The notes: generated from the letters alone by a model not told the origin. A DNA stretch of 64,000 nt from Casuarina equisetifolia (GCA_028551475.1 CM052362.1:17218021-17282020); one strand, 5' to 3'. Positions 1 to 12,800 are shown, numbered from the stretch's first letter. Program-made: numbers and translations.

Positions 1-1032
1 CGGATAGAGACGTTTCCAAGTATAGGGTTCTTTTCAAGGAACATGTTCGTCGAGTAAAAGGAAATATTGGTGGGTAGTAGGCTAGGCAAGCAATAAGCTG
101 TATTCCTTGTTCTTTTTCTTTTTTTTTTTCCGCACATGTCCAAACTTTCACAACTAAGTGTCGAAACTTAAGGTATTGTTAATTTACTATCAAGTTAGCA
201 TATGATCCCAGATAAGTTGTATTTTTCTCGGCTTAATGCCGAGTTTAGGATGGAAATTTAATATGCAAATCTTGGGCCATCTTTTCTCATTAATGGGGAA
301 ATCAGGTTGGTGTCTTACGAAATAAATGGTGGCACTGGGTATCTTTTGCTTCGTAGGATGAGATTTTTCCCGTCTTGCTCCAGCAGGCGACTGCCCACAA
401 GGCAATTTGTCGTACTTTTTTTTGAGTATGGGCTGGCAATGTGATCTTCCCCTTTGATTTTGATGACTTGTCCTTTTCCCATTTCTGGAATGGAACGAGC
501 TATTTCAGGTATGGCAGATTGCTACGTCTGGATTGAATTTTGTTTCTTCATCTCTTTTATATTTTATATTTTATATTTTAATTCTTTTCAAACATTCGAC
601 TAGCTATGGAGCATGACGTGTCATTGCCCCCTCACTCCTATGGGACATGTTGTCGAGCACGCATAATATGCTGAAACAGGGGTTGTCATTTCATGTCATG
701 TCAGTAAAGGTGGGCTCATTGAAGAACAGAGAAAGAAAAAAGAAATTGAGAGGAAAGGTGAAAGGGGGCGTGGTATATCACAGAAGAAACCAGATTTGCA
801 TTAATGCGCAATGACTACTAGAATTTACAGAACCGTAGCAACCATTGCTCATCATCAACCCCTACCTAAGCACAAACTTGACCTATTACATCAATCAGGG
901 AAAGATCATGGACTAGCTAACTGGACCAGACGGCCGAATTCAAGAAAGCAGTTTATCAGAAAACAGACATAAAAAGACACAGAGATGCATTAACACACAA
1001 GCACACCACGAAGCAAGCACGGCGGATAAGAA
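1..1032. other. Intergenic, no gene seen
   Basis: AT-rich sequence with short homopolymer runs (a T run near 117-129) and a TTTTATAT-type simple stretch near 556-583. The open frames here are short and match nothing I recognise. The part next to 1032 is probably the 3' UTR and flank of the minus-strand FPF1 gene. Confidence 0.6.
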
Positions 1033-1371
1033 CTACATATCCCTAACTTCGAACACGTTGCGGTTTTTCACGACTATATCGTACATGTGCATGGACTTGA
1101 ACTTGTTGAAATCCCTGGGGAGGGAGATGAGATGAACCGTCGATCGTTTGTGGAACTGAAGGAGGTCCGGGTCATCGTAATACCTCTCCCACCCAAGTGA
1201 CAAGAGCTTCCTCTCAAGCAATGCATACGATGTAATGACTTCGTTGCTGGGAGTGTGAACCAGCACCTTTCGCCGAGAACTCGAGCCTTGCCGGCTTCCC
1301 TCCGATGATTCCGCTGCAGGGTTCTCAACTAGGCGAACAACTCCGTTCTTGAAAAACCAAACACCAGACAT
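1033..1371 (-). CDS. FPF1: Flowering-promoting factor 1-like protein (FPF1/FLP1 family)
   Basis: Single-exon gene for a 112-residue protein, the usual length of the family. It starts [18 protein letters not shown], has the conserved middle [20 protein letters not shown] and ends FEVRDM; these blocks run nearly unchanged through plant FPF1 proteins. Variation is confined to residues about 19-35, a Ser/Arg-rich linker. FPF1 proteins are small and plant-specific. Family knowledge links them to flowering time, gibberellin responses and cell elongation at the shoot apex; the biochemical activity is not established. No signal peptide or membrane segment is visible. A TATA box lies about 100 nt upstream of the start, so a short leader without an intron is likely. 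Function is by family only. Confidence 0.96.
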   Translation of the reverse strand: MSGVWFFKNGVVRLVENPAAESSEGSRQGSSSRRKVLVHTPSNEVITSYALLERKLLSLGWERYYDDPDLLQFHKRSTVHLISLPRDFNKFKSMHMYDIVVKNRNVFEVRDM

Positions 1372-1471
1372 TTTTTCGAAGCTTGAGAGAAAGACTCAGA
1401 GGGAGGAAACTAAGCAAGAATTGAATGAGCTTACTAGTTTGGCGATGGAGTAGCCTGGGGTTTGGGTGGGG

Positions 1472-1479
1472 TATATATA
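1472..1479 (-). promoter_or_regulatory. TATA box of the FPF1-like gene
   Basis: The minus strand reads CTATATATAC here, about 100 nt upstream of the ATG at 1371. This would place transcription start near 1440 and give a leader of roughly 70 nt. Position and sequence are seen; promoter use is inferred. Confidence 0.6.
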
Positions 1480-4400
1480 GTGGTGAAGTGCGGCATTAAC
1501 TAAATGCTTATTTGCGTGCATATATATGATGTTTGGGCGTAGTTATTGATCTTGTTGGCTTTGACATGGGGTCGGGGTGTTTGGAAGGAAGACATTTAAC
1601 GATCTGTGTGGACATAGTCGGATTGAAGGGAATCCTGGTCTTTTTTTTTTTTTTTTTTAGTCTTTAACCCCACTAGGAGGAATCTTTGTTTTTTGTTTGC
1701 AGAGATATATTAATATTGAGTTTATTCTAGAAAAGGGTAACAGAAAATGACTTCAAATATAGTGTAGAGTTGAGGTCGTTGTCGATATTGTACACTACGG
1801 CCATTACCCCTATCGACATTCGTATATGGGGAATCGACCAAAGGAATTTGGACAACCGTGGATATGATTGAGAGTCACCCACTACAGCATCGTTGCTTTA
1901 CTGTTTCTGTCTTTTTAAGCGTGCATCTGTTTAAATATCGAGAAATTAAACTTATTCACTGATGATTCCAAATCTTCTGCATGTCTCTCATGGCTCCCAA
2001 CGTCGCGGTTTGCACTATACCGCTCTCGATTTAGAGTCCAATAAGGAAAGGTTATGGTGAAGGAGATGGGGATGGAAATGTGGAGGAAGTAATTGATGAA
2101 AACCGCATGCAGAAAGTGGATGCTCATGCATTGTAGCGTTATAAAAGCATACGTCTTTCCCGCAAGCTTCTGAATGGCTGTGGGAAAAGACAACGAAGAA
2201 GTGTGGGGCGTGGCGTGGGAACAAAACGTGAAGAATTCTCAACTCTGGACCTTCGAGATAAAGGTATTCTTTAGCAGTAAGACGCCAGGAATGTTAGGCT
2301 TTCCCGTAGCCCGAGTTCTTGCCTAACTCTCATTCCATGTGATCCAATACCATAGATTTTGACTGCCTAACTATTGACTAGCTACCTCATGTTGCCTTCA
2401 ATTTCCTCATTATGTATTCCCCTCGGGTGCAGCGCAGGAAGACCTAAACTTTTTCCCTCGTTCAATTCCAACTAGGTTGAAGTGGGATAGATGCTGTCCC
2501 TCAACAATCAATATGTTTGCAGAAATATTTTGCAATGTAATTATCTTGTCATTTTCTTCCTGCTGGTGCCAACTTTCAAAGTTTCTGATAGGATTGATTC
2601 GTGAGTGGGAACCCAGCTTGGATTTCTGTTGGTCTAGAGATCAATTCTAGCATTCAAAAAAGTCTCTTTCATGTGCTGGGTTCTCGTCTAGCATACGCAA
2701 TACAGCCAAAACCGTGAAATCCACGTCGTTTCATATGATTATTGGCTTGTTCCAAGCTTGAAGATTTGGTAATGACAAAAGTTTTGTCTTTGTAGATGAT
2801 GATGTGCGTTAACCAATACCATGCACTTTTCCCTTGATCATAGAAAGGTGGACAGTCAGCAGTGTCTATGGAGAGCAAGGAAGAACTTGGAAATATCCAT
2901 GTAAAAAGTAGTGGTACATAAATTCTAGCACCCCGAACGCCCAACCCAACCAGAACAAAGGGGATGAATAGTGTGTAGGCCTAAGGAAACACAAACTCTG
3001 CCTTTATCCAGCACTGTGGTCGCCTTCCGAATAGGTTTTGCTCCTTCCTCCCCGTGGCAGACGGTCTAACGTGCAAACCTGACTCGACCAAAGCCGGCAT
3101 TGCTCTCTGAATGACAATGATCTCTCTATTTAAATTCCCCACTTGTCAGCTTCGCTAAATTCCACCCAATCTCATTGGACCACCTTAGAATTTCCACAAA
3201 GTTGTTTTCCACCTCAAGTTAGACTGCAACTTTCCTCGTGAATTTTAGAAATCTCGGGATGAAGCAGTTCCTTCAAAGAAGCAGGCACTTTCATGGAAAC
3301 GCTTCACCTTCCTTTCAATGGGATCGTAAAGAGAAGTCACTTCAGATCATTCCAGTACTGGTTAGACGTCCATTCTTCCTTGAAGACAATGTACCATATA
3401 CTCACGGAAAGAACAGTTAAAATTCCTCGAGATCTCGACGTAAATGGTGAGGTGGCCTCACCTAAAGCCTCCACCCAATTCCGCCATGTCCACTTCAGAA
3501 ACCGATGATTCTCAATATCCAAATCAACTGCACATGAGGTTCCATGATACTCCTCCATCAGCTTTGGTGACTATAATATTTCCCGAGTTGCAGAAAGTTA
3601 TTCAGGGAACATTTCCAGAGCCCCAAGCCGACCGTCTTTGTTGACATGCTTGCTTTAATCTTGTGTCGCTGTGGCGAGAATCATTTGGGAGTCGGCTCCA
3701 CTGAAAATGGAAAGCATGCACACTCACCAACCACACCAGGCCATGTGATTTCTCTCACAAACGCCAAAATTTGACTCCGATGCTAAACTAGCTACATACT
3801 TTGTAGCATCTTTTCTAAATGTATATGCCTTTCAATAGTAACCTCTTCTTTTTGGAGAAAAGCAAGGATCCATCTCAATCACTAAAGCTAATTGTTGGTC
3901 TTCTTCTAAACAATAAATCTGCGAATGAGATGAATCTGCGGGATTGGATTTTAAGGATTGAATTTGACATGGAATAATTTTTAAAAAGTTGAAATTTTTT
4001 CGCACTGCTTTATGCGAAATCAAAAGGTATACCGACGTAACTAATCTAAACATATAATTAGATAGGAATATTGATAAGATTCTTTATCACATTATATATT
4101 CAATAAGATCAAATGTAATATCTTTCGTGATTTTTACGGTTTCCCAGAAAAGCAGACAATTTTATTGCTAATGGGATATCTAGGACAATGTTTTTAAACT
4201 TAAGGAGATTCTTAGAGTCGTTCTTTAAATATGGAGATGGTGTGGGAATTTTAATATTCTTGCAACCTCAAGGATTTCTTGAGTTGCTTCTTCTGTAGCC
4301 CATGCTTCTGTGCCCTTGTATAACTTTCATCGTTTTTATATCCTTACTTCCCTTATATCCCCACAAAAGCTGAACATATAAATATAAACTTGGGCACAGT

Positions 4401-5816
4401 TCTTTGGACAAAGAGATCATGGACCAGTAAAAGAACCTAAGGTTCTTTGTCATGCATGGAGATGTTGAAGAGATGGACACTACTGTGATCAGATCAAGGA
4501 CATGAACGCTGCCCACATGATGTTTAATACGTTCCAGAAACTAAGGCCTTTAACATTTCCTCTACGTTTCCAAAGACATGACCAATATCTGTGGCCTACT
4601 AAGCTAACTCGAACAGTAGCCCACAGACTTAACCATTCTTTTACAAACCTGTTGGGTGGAGCTTGAGGACGTGATGCCTTGATCTGTTCTAAAGGAGAGG
4701 CAACTGTATATCACAAGGCTAAAAGCTCAATGGAATATGCAATAATAATTGTTTACGCCCTAAAGAGAATATTTTTTTCCTCTAAAGCGAGCTTCTAAAT
4801 AATCATCTATTGTAGCTTCGAATCTGGTATCTGCTATTTAAATTACACGTGGCCCCTGCAGTTATATGAATTTATTCTCCATTACAGTACTATAATAATA
4901 CAATCACAATCATTGGGCTGATAAAGTACGAGTATTTCTAATGGTGCTCGGGCATAGATCATTGGGAATTTTTCTTCCAGCAGGAGTGAGGAACTTGGCC
5001 ATTAAAGGGAATAATACAGACACAATTTGCTTATCTATTGTTAGGTTTATGCCTAACTTTGATTTAAAAAAGGATGGAATGAGGCCATTTACATTGATTA
5101 TGAGAATAAAGTAGTAAACATTTGGAATGTAGGATCAATTCCCTGATGAAAACAAATCTAGGGGAGGGGGGGAATTTTCTCATCGTATTCCATAAGTTTG
5201 TGAAAATGACAAGATCATTGTATTCTGCAATTCTGAAGCTTTTTCGTTTTAGAATTCATAAAAGTTGAAAGTTTGGCATTTACACTTCCGTGTGCGTGTC
5301 GCGCGGCGATTTCTCCTGAACGGTGGTTGTTTCGCTACTTAAAGAAACAAATGCAGCGTATGCATGCTGCTTTAATATTTTCTGCAGTGGGAACCAAGTC
5401 TCGAGAAAAGTACTTGCTAGTCTTGGTCAAAATTGTTTATAAGGATCAAGATAAGCCTTCGTTGCAGTTTCGGGTGTTTCAATATGATTTGTCATGTCCT
5501 TAGTATATCTCTCTGTCTTTGTCCCTTTTCTGAGTTGTAATCAGCAGTCCAGTTTGAAAAGAGAAGATAAGAATTTACCAAGAAGCTGACGTCCGAAGCT
5601 TAGGTATCTTTGCCAGCCGAGATGACATGGTGCTTTATCCAACTTATGCCTCCTTCGGTCCATTTCCTCTCTTTCTTCGTGGGTCGTTCATTTGGGCCCA
5701 AAGCTAAGGATGCTGGCTGAAAATAGGTTTGCTTTCCTTAAAAATCTGTCATATAGACTTCGAAACAAGGATTTTAATGTTACAAATATTTATTTTATCA
5801 TCCAACTCACAACAAA
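1480..5816. other. Intergenic, no supported gene
   Basis: About 4.3 kb without a convincing gene. All open frames are below 100 codons, overlap on both strands and show no recognisable domain. Simple-sequence tracts occur, such as a T run near 1641-1658. Segments around 2.7-3.6 kb are less AT-rich than their surroundings and could be very old transposon debris, but I see no motif that proves it. Confidence 0.5.
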
Positions 5817-5887
5817 GCGCATCTAGTGTAGTGGTATCATAGTACCCTCCCACGGTACTGACCGGGGTTCGATTCCCCGGATGCGCA
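5817..5887 (+). tRNA. trnG-CCC: tRNA-Gly (anticodon CCC)
   Basis: A 71-nt cloverleaf folds completely. The 5' acceptor strand GCGCATC (5817-5823) pairs with GATGCGC (5880-5886), with discriminator A at 5887. The anticodon stem GTACC/GGTAC closes a 7-nt loop CTCCCAC whose middle triplet, CCC, is at 5849-5851. The T arm is CCGGG-GTTCGATTC-CCCGG-like. Internal Pol III promoter boxes are present: A box TAGTGTAGTGG at about 5824-5834 and B box GGTTCGATTCC at 5866-5876. There is no intron. It closely resembles the nuclear tRNA-Gly(CCC) of other plants. CCA is not encoded, as expected for a nuclear gene. Confidence 0.96.
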
Positions 5888-5891
5888 TTTT
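5888..5891 (+). terminator. Pol III terminator (T4) of the tRNA-Gly gene
   Basis: Four consecutive T residues begin immediately after the discriminator base, the minimal RNA polymerase III stop. A longer interrupted T tract follows a few bases later (5897-5902). Confidence 0.75.
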
Positions 5892-6650
5892 GTTAAGTTT
5901 TTTCCTGTACATTCTTAACCGACCTTTTCTGCCCCCCTTTTACAATGTCTGAATTGCAGTACTATTCCAATTAGATCTTCAATTTCTTGTCTGCGGTCCC
6001 CAAAATTTCAACTAGCTAAATTGTATTGAACTTGCATGCAGTAGACTACTTCACAAGCTGAAAATGTATCAATTATGTTTAGATCACTAAGTTGAATTTT
6101 TCAACAACTAAAATTCTCTTGCCATAGATGGCCGAAAATTTAACGTAAAGGTGAAAAAACTTCTTGGTCACGGGCAAACCAACTCGATGCTATACACTTG
6201 ATTCTTTCATTCGTGCTTGACCAGTTTCGTAAAGGTTACTGGAAAACAAAACGTGTGACTGGGCGTTGAAGATAGAAATCTACTTAGAGAAGGGAAGCCT
6301 TGGTCTTTTTTCCCGCCTAATGTGAAAGTGGAGAGAAGTAACTCCGTTTCGTTCCTTTTTTTTTTTTTTTTTAAGGTCTTGTTTGAGAAAGGGCGATAAC
6401 CTCGCTGTCATTCAAAGGGTGGAATAATAGAGTTATAGGAAAAAGGTGGGATTTGTAGTGAAAGTTCATAGAAAATGGAAAATGCTATTAATGGATCACG
6501 TAGACAAAGGCAGAAAGTAGTCTAGCATGTTCAAAGTCTATGGAGGGAATTGCCAAAAGTTAATAAAAACAAATGTTTTGGCAAGAAGTTGAGGTCACAT
6601 CAATTGATACATGGAATACAAACACTTTGTGAGTGAATTGAGCACCTATT
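5892..6650. other. Intergenic, no gene seen
   Basis: Spacer between the tRNA gene and the left LTR of the gypsy element. It contains a long T run (about 6356-6372). No coding feature is recognised. Confidence 0.6.
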
Positions 6651-7099
6651 TGTTATGAGATTGCGTAACAGTTTGGCCCTTTGCAACATTAAGCATGAAA
6701 TTCTGAGAAAAAAGATTGTTAAACCTCTTCTTTTTGTGAGAAGTAACCTTTGCCAGAGTAACAAAAGTTTAAAAAGAAAACATGTTTGGAAAAGAGTATG
6801 GATATTCTATTGCATTTTTCATAATACATACAAAAGCCTCCTAGTCGTGATTTATGGAGGTTCTTTCCTTGGTATTGTGCACATTAACCAAAGTGGGTTG
6901 ATTCTCCCATATTAGGCATGCTAGGTCCAAGTTGCAATGGGCATGGCCCTTGACAAGCCTACTAATACAAGCAACAATTAAAAGCCATTACTTAACGTGT
7001 CCTTCCTTACAAGTGTCCTTTCCACATGCCTGATGGAGCACTATCAACTAACACAAAAACTAAGCATGCTTGATCCTCACTTTACTGCAACTCATAACA
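6651..7099 (-). repeat. 3' LTR of the gypsy element (shortened, 449 bp)
   Basis: Aligns along both ends with the right LTR (17162-17960). Shared blocks include GCAACATTAAGCATGAAAT and TTAACGTGTCCTTCCTTA. It begins TGTTATGAG and ends CATAACA on the plus strand, giving TG/CA-type termini. It lacks about 330 bp present in the other LTR; the breakpoint lies at an ATATT shared by both sides near 6809. The missing part holds the TATA box, so this copy lacks the core promoter. Most differences from the right LTR have T or A here where the right copy has C or G. Confidence 0.88.
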
Positions 7100-7113
7100 C
7101 ATCTCCCTCTTTA
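7100..7113 (-). other. Polypurine tract of the gypsy element
   Basis: The minus strand reads TAAAGAGGGAGATG immediately before the 3' LTR start TGTTATGAG. Position and purine content match a plus-strand priming site. Confidence 0.75.
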
Positions 7114-7114
7114 A

Positions 7115-7905
7115 CTTAGACCTTGTCCTTAAGGTCGTTGTCTAAATAACATTCTTACATGTCCTAAAAGTCCTCCCAAGTTGCTTTTATTGGCGATAAT
7201 CCCTTTCAATGAATTAAAATTTGATGGCACCACCTCTAGACATGATGATCTAGCATTGCTTGAGGTTTAACTGAATTAGACTCAACTTTTTCAATGAATT
7301 TCAGTAACTCCATAGCCACCTCCACTCTAGATCCTATTGCCTTTTTGAGTTTGGACACGTGGAACACTGGGTGAACTTTAGAACTTTTAGGAAGCTTCAA
7401 TCGGTAGGCAAAACCTCAATTTTTTCCTCCATTTCAAATAGGCCATAATATTTGGGCAATAATTTTGCTGACTTTCTTGTAGCCATAAAGGCTTGTTGAT
7501 ATTTCGACAGACGTATATACACATGATCCTTTTCCTTAAAATCAACCTCATGGTGATTTCTACCATAAAACTACTTCATGCAAGCTTAGGCTTTTCGAAG
7601 ATGTTACTTCAACTCCTTAAAAACCTTTTCTTTATCTTTCAATTCCCATTCAACAGCTTCTACCAAAGTCATCCCTAGCACATAAGCCAACAACGAAGGA
7701 GGCTCTTGGCCATAAACCACATGATATGGGTTGATCCCAATGTTGCTATTTACATTAGTGTTGAGGCAATATTCTACTTAGGCCAGCCATTTCATCCACT
7801 CCCAAGGTCAGCCATGAACCATGCATCATAAATACATCTCAATGGTTTTGTTTATCACCTCGGTCTGCCCATTAGTCTGCAGGTGGAGGTCAGCCTCCCC
7901 CTTGG
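7115..7905 (-). pseudogene. Gypsy integrase C-terminal half plus chromodomain region (broken)
   Basis: Starting near 7900 on the minus strand, the translation shows the integrase core signature LQTNGQTEV, then NTNVNSNIGINPYHVVYG and the hallmark spacing before a run resembling KLLPKYYGLFEM (GPY/F-like module). The final section reads ATWEDF and then a KDKV-like tail, as in the chromodomain end of plant gypsy elements. At least six stops or frame changes interrupt it. The reading frame is cut at about 7905, where recognisable integrase stops and unrelated DNA begins. The first half of integrase is about 6 kb away, at 13.7-14.0 kb. Confidence 0.82.
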
Positions 7906-7944
7906 TTGTTCGATGAACGTAGACAAAGCAATTGAGCAAAGGAG

Positions 7945-8300
7945 TAGAAGATAGTACAAGACAGTCTATAAAAATGATCATTTACATCAACTAGAGCTGG
8001 TAAGATAATACTACAGAAATGATCATTTATATTAACTAGAGCTAGTAAGATGGTATTATGGAAATGATCATTTACATCAATAGGAGCTGGTAAGATATTA
8101 CTATGGAAATGATCATTTACATCAATAGGAGCTGGTAAGATATTACTATGGAAATGATCATTAACATCAATTAGAGCTAGTAAGATATTATTACAAAAAT
8201 GATCATTTACATAAACTAAAACTGGTAAGACAATACTACTTAAATGATCATTTATATTAACTGGAGCTTGAAAGATAGTACTACAAAAATGATTATTTCC
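7945..8300. repeat. 45-bp minisatellite, about 7.5 copies
   Basis: Units starting AAATGATCATTTACATC recur at an exact 45-bp step at 7972, 8017, 8062, 8107, 8152, 8197 and 8242. A truncated eighth copy starts at 8287 and a partial unit precedes the first. Units 3 and 4 are identical; the outer units are more diverged. Each unit holds the palindrome ATGATCAT. The array lies at the 3' side of the broken PPR gene, inside the foreign insert. I see no known function. Confidence 0.93.
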
Positions 8301-8364
8301 ATATTGTTTTTCTTCCTATTCTATATTGTCGTTAGTTATAATATCAATTATCATCTCAAAAATA

Positions 8365-9690
8365 AAGTTGTGGCATTTCTAAAATGAACCCTAAGATAAT
8401 GGGTTGCTTCATCAAATTTGAAAGGTATAGGCACTTTACTAACAAGCTTTTGTTGCCCATATAATTCAACCAGGGGCAAACCAATTTCATTAAAAGTTGG
8501 ATGTGATTTTTTAGAAGCAGTAAATCAACATTTCCCTTAAAAAGTGATCAACTGACTACATCCTGAAATTTTCTTTTTCACACCTTGTTTTTCCATGGCT
8601 ACACTAATTTCAACAATCTCATTCCATATTTTTTTTGCAGCATACATTTACATGAGCTCAAAGCTATATCTTGTGTCATTGGGTGCTAAAATTCGTAATT
8701 TGTTATATGCAAGTTAAGCAACTTCTCAATTCATATGCAGACGACACTCATTCAACAAGGCACCCTAACACTTGACATTTTTCTCAATTTTTATCTTGTT
8801 TATCAAATCTAGTGCATCTTTAAGTTGACCTTTTTTGCTCAAAAAATTAACCATGCATCTATAATGTTTGATTGTGGGAGTGATGGAGTAATCATTGATC
8901 ATGATTGAAACCAACTTGAAACCTTCTTGTACTCATCCTATGTGTCTATAGGCATTTAAGACACTAAAAAAAGTAAGCTCATTTAGTTTTACTTTAATTG
9001 TCACCATCTTTATAAACATAAATAGTGCTTGATCTACAAATCCATGAAGTGCAAACCCTTCAATGATTAAATTCTAACAAGCCAAATCTTACTCCTCTAA
9101 CTGGAGAACACTTTAAGTGAAGTATCTATATCATCACCTTTGGCAAACAAATTAATCATTGTAGAGCCAATGTGAGCCAATAATGACTTAATTTCATTTT
9201 GCATTGCCCAATGGTGTATTTGTTGTCCAAGATTTAAATTCTCATTATTGCTACAAGTTGAGATGACTTTTATCATGGTAACTTCATTAGGGTAAATTCC
9301 CCTAATGAACATAGTAATATTCCTTATTTTGGACATAGCAACTGATCATTTTTGTCCAAGAAATTGTATCCTTTTGCAACATTTCATCAAATACTCTTCT
9401 TGCTTTTTCAAGTTTCCTTAACCTGAGTAGAAATCAAGTATAGTAGTTTGAACAATCACCTGTGAAGTAAAACTAACTTTCCAAGCGTGATAGTGTATCA
9501 CTTTTCCAAGCACCAAAGAAGACAAAGATGCATAAACCTTGACCAATAACATGAATGTGTAACTTGTTGGCATAACCCCAACTCTTAACATATCAACATA
9601 ATATTTCAAAGTTCTAGTTAGGCAGCTTTTTACATTGGAATTTATCTTCAATTGGTTAATTATAGGCTTCATGGTTGCAACATTGTGCTA
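8365..9690 (-). pseudogene. Broken pentatricopeptide repeat (PLS/E-type PPR) gene
   Basis: Minus-strand fragments spell successive PPR motifs: MLRVGVMPTSYTFMLLVKVY (about 9590-9530), then LEKARRVFDEMLQKDTISWT (about 9415-9360), then GIYPNEVTMIKVISTCS with LGQQIHHWAMQNEIKS (about 9300-9180). A final section has the E-motif signatures HYRCMVNFLSKKGQL (about 8865-8825) and CGALLNECRLHMN-like and YAAKKIWNE-like strings (to about 8600). Intact genes of this class encode organelle RNA-editing or processing factors. Here several stops and frameshifts separate the pieces, and no start exon with a targeting peptide is found, so it is a pseudogene. It sits inside the insert in the gypsy integrase, on the same strand as the host element. 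Confidence 0.85.
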
Positions 9691-9883
9691 AACTCATCCA
9701 AAAATGCATATATATTATTGCGATAGTCTTTGCAATTCAAAGAGATCTTATAAGACCAAAAATGAATGGTAAAAATTAGATAGAACAATTAATAAATTAT
9801 ATTCATCCCACACTTTGAGACACTAAGAAATTATGTAAAAATATAAACCACATACAATTATTTGAAGATATTAGTTAAGTCAA

Positions 9884-12800
9884 ATTTGACCTAATATCTT
9901 GTTGTGATAAATGATGGAATGAGACTGCTAGGACAAAGTGTCTAAAATAGTATGTAATTAAAGTATTTCTTCAATAGTAAATAGCTCCCTTATTTGGAGT
10001 TATAATAAAATACAAATTTAATGAATAACTAATATATGATATTATAGGACAAGGTGTTCAAGCTCTTAAATGAAAAAAATCATATGAATTTGTGAATGTG
10101 GTTGAGATATAATTAAGCATCAACCTTGAGACTATCATAATAGAAGTATTTGCAACTTAACTAAGTCAGCAAGCCAAATTTGAATGTGGCTCAGCATTTG
10201 CTAGATATACATTCTTGAATTACAAAAGTTTTATTTCCTTTAATGACCAAAACTTATAGCATGCTATATAGCCATTCAAAAATAGTTTGGAAAAACATCA
10301 TAGCCATAATGTAACATGTTATTGTTCAAAATGGCTATGAAAAGATGTCATGAGATGAATATCACCACTAAAATTACAAAAATTAAATCATTTTTTGTAA
10401 TTACTCTAACAAGTTTTTAACCAAATAATATCTTGTTATAATAAAAGATAGAATGAGACTGCTAGGACAAAGTGCTCAAAACACAGTGTAATTAAAGTAT
10501 TTCTTCAATATAAATAGCTTCCCTACTTGGAGTTATAAGGTAATACAAAGTTGATGAATAACTAATATAAGATATTATAGAACAAGATGTTTAAGCTATT
10601 AAATGAAAAAATTCATATGAATTTTTGCCCATGATTTAATTAAGCATCAACCTTGAGATTATCATAATAGAAGCATATACAACTTGACTAAGTCAGCAAG
10701 TCAAATTTGAATGTGGTTCAATATTTGCTAGATATAAATTTCGGAATCACAAGAGTTTTTTTTTTTTCCTTTCATGACCAAAACTTATAACATGCTCTAT
10801 AATCATTTAGAAATAGTTTGGGAAAACATCATGACCATAATGTAAAATGTTATTATTCAAAATGGATATGATAAGATGTCATAAAATGAATATCATCACC
10901 AAAATTACTAAAGTGAATTGTACATATCAACATAACTATTCTAACAAGTTTCTAATAAAATAATATCTTATTATGATAAAGGATAGAATGAGACTACTAG
11001 GACAAAGTGCCCAAAATACTATGTAATTAGAGTGTTTCTTCAATAGTAAATAGATTCCCTACTTAGAGTTATAAGAAAATACAATGTTCATTAATAACCA
11101 ATATAATATATTATAGGACAAGATGTTTAAGCTATTCAACAAAAAAATTCATATGAATTTTTGCCCATGATCTAATTGAGCATCAACCCTAAGATTATTA
11201 TAATAGAAGTATATGCAACTTGATTAAGTTAGTAAGCCAAATTTAAATGTGGTTCAATATTTGCTAAATATGAACTCCCAAATTACAAGAGTTTTTTTTT
11301 CCACTCATAACCAAAACCTATAACATGCTTTATAGCTATTTAGAAATAGTTTGGGAAAATATCATGGCCACAATATAACATGTTACTGTTCAAAATAGTT
11401 ATGAAATGATATCACAAGATGAATACTCGTCACCAAAATTACTAAAATTGAATCATATATACTAGTGTAACTACTCTAACAAGTTTCTAACCAAATAATA
11501 TCTTGTTGTGTTAAATAATGGAATGAAATTGCTAGGACAAAGTGCCCAAACCACTATATAATTATAGTATTTCTTTAATAATAAATAGCTCTCCTACTTG
11601 GAATTATAAGGAAATACAAAGTTAATGAATAACCAATATAAGATATTATAGGACAAAATGTTTAAACTCTTAAATGAAAAAATTCATACGAATTTTTGCT
11701 CATGATCCAATTGAGCATCAACCTTGAAATTATCATAATAGAAACATCTGCAACTTAACTAAGTTAGCAAGCCAAATTTGATTGTGATTTAGTATTTGCT
11801 AGATATAGATTTCCAAACCATAAGAGTTTTTTTTTCCTCTCATGACCAAAACTTATAGCATACTTTATAGTCATTCAGAAATAGTTTGGGAAAACATTAT
11901 GACCACAATGTAACATGTTATTATTCAAAATGACTATGAAATGATATCACGAAATGAGTACTCATCACCAAAATTACTAAAATTGAATCCTACATACCAA
12001 CATAACTACTCTAACAAGTTTCTAACCAAATAATATCTTGTTGTGTTAAATGATGAAATGAGACTACTAAGATAAAGTGCCCAAAACACTATGTAATTAG
12101 AGTATTTTTTCAATAGTAAATAGCTCCCCTACTTGGAGTCATAAGGAAATACAATGTTCACGAATAACTAATATAAGATATTATAAGACAAGGTGTTTAA
12201 GCTGTTAAATGAAAAAAGTCATATGAATTTTTGCTCGTGATCTAATTAAACATCAACCTTGAGATTATCATAATAGAAATATATATAACTTGACTAAGTT
12301 AGCAAACTATATTTGAATGTGGTTCAATATTTGCTAGATATAGACTCCCGAATCACAAGAATTTTTTTTCCTCTTATAATAAAAACTTATAGCATACTCT
12401 ATAGCTATTTAGAAATAGTTTGGAAAAGCATCATGGCCACATTGTAACATGTTACTGTTCAAAATGGCTATGAAATGATGTCACAAGATGAATACTCGTC
12501 ACCAAAATTACTAAAATTGAATCATACATACTAGTGTAACTATTCTAACAAGTTTCTAACTAAATAATTTCTTGTTGCGTTAAATAATGAAATGAGACTG
12601 CTAGGACAAAGTGCCCAAAATACTATGTAATTAGAATATTTCTTCAATAGTAAATAGGCCCCCTACTTGGAGTTATAAGGAAATACAAAATTAAGGAATA
12701 ACCAATATAAGATATTATATGACAAGATATTTAAGCTCTTCAACCAAAAAATTCATATGAATTTTTGCTCATGATCCAATTGAACATTAACCTTGAGATT

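Noticed and set aside
1617..1640. A GGATTGAAGGGA string resembling part of miR159
   Set aside because: Only about 12 nt match, and there is no complementary arm in the surrounding sequence to form a precursor hairpin.
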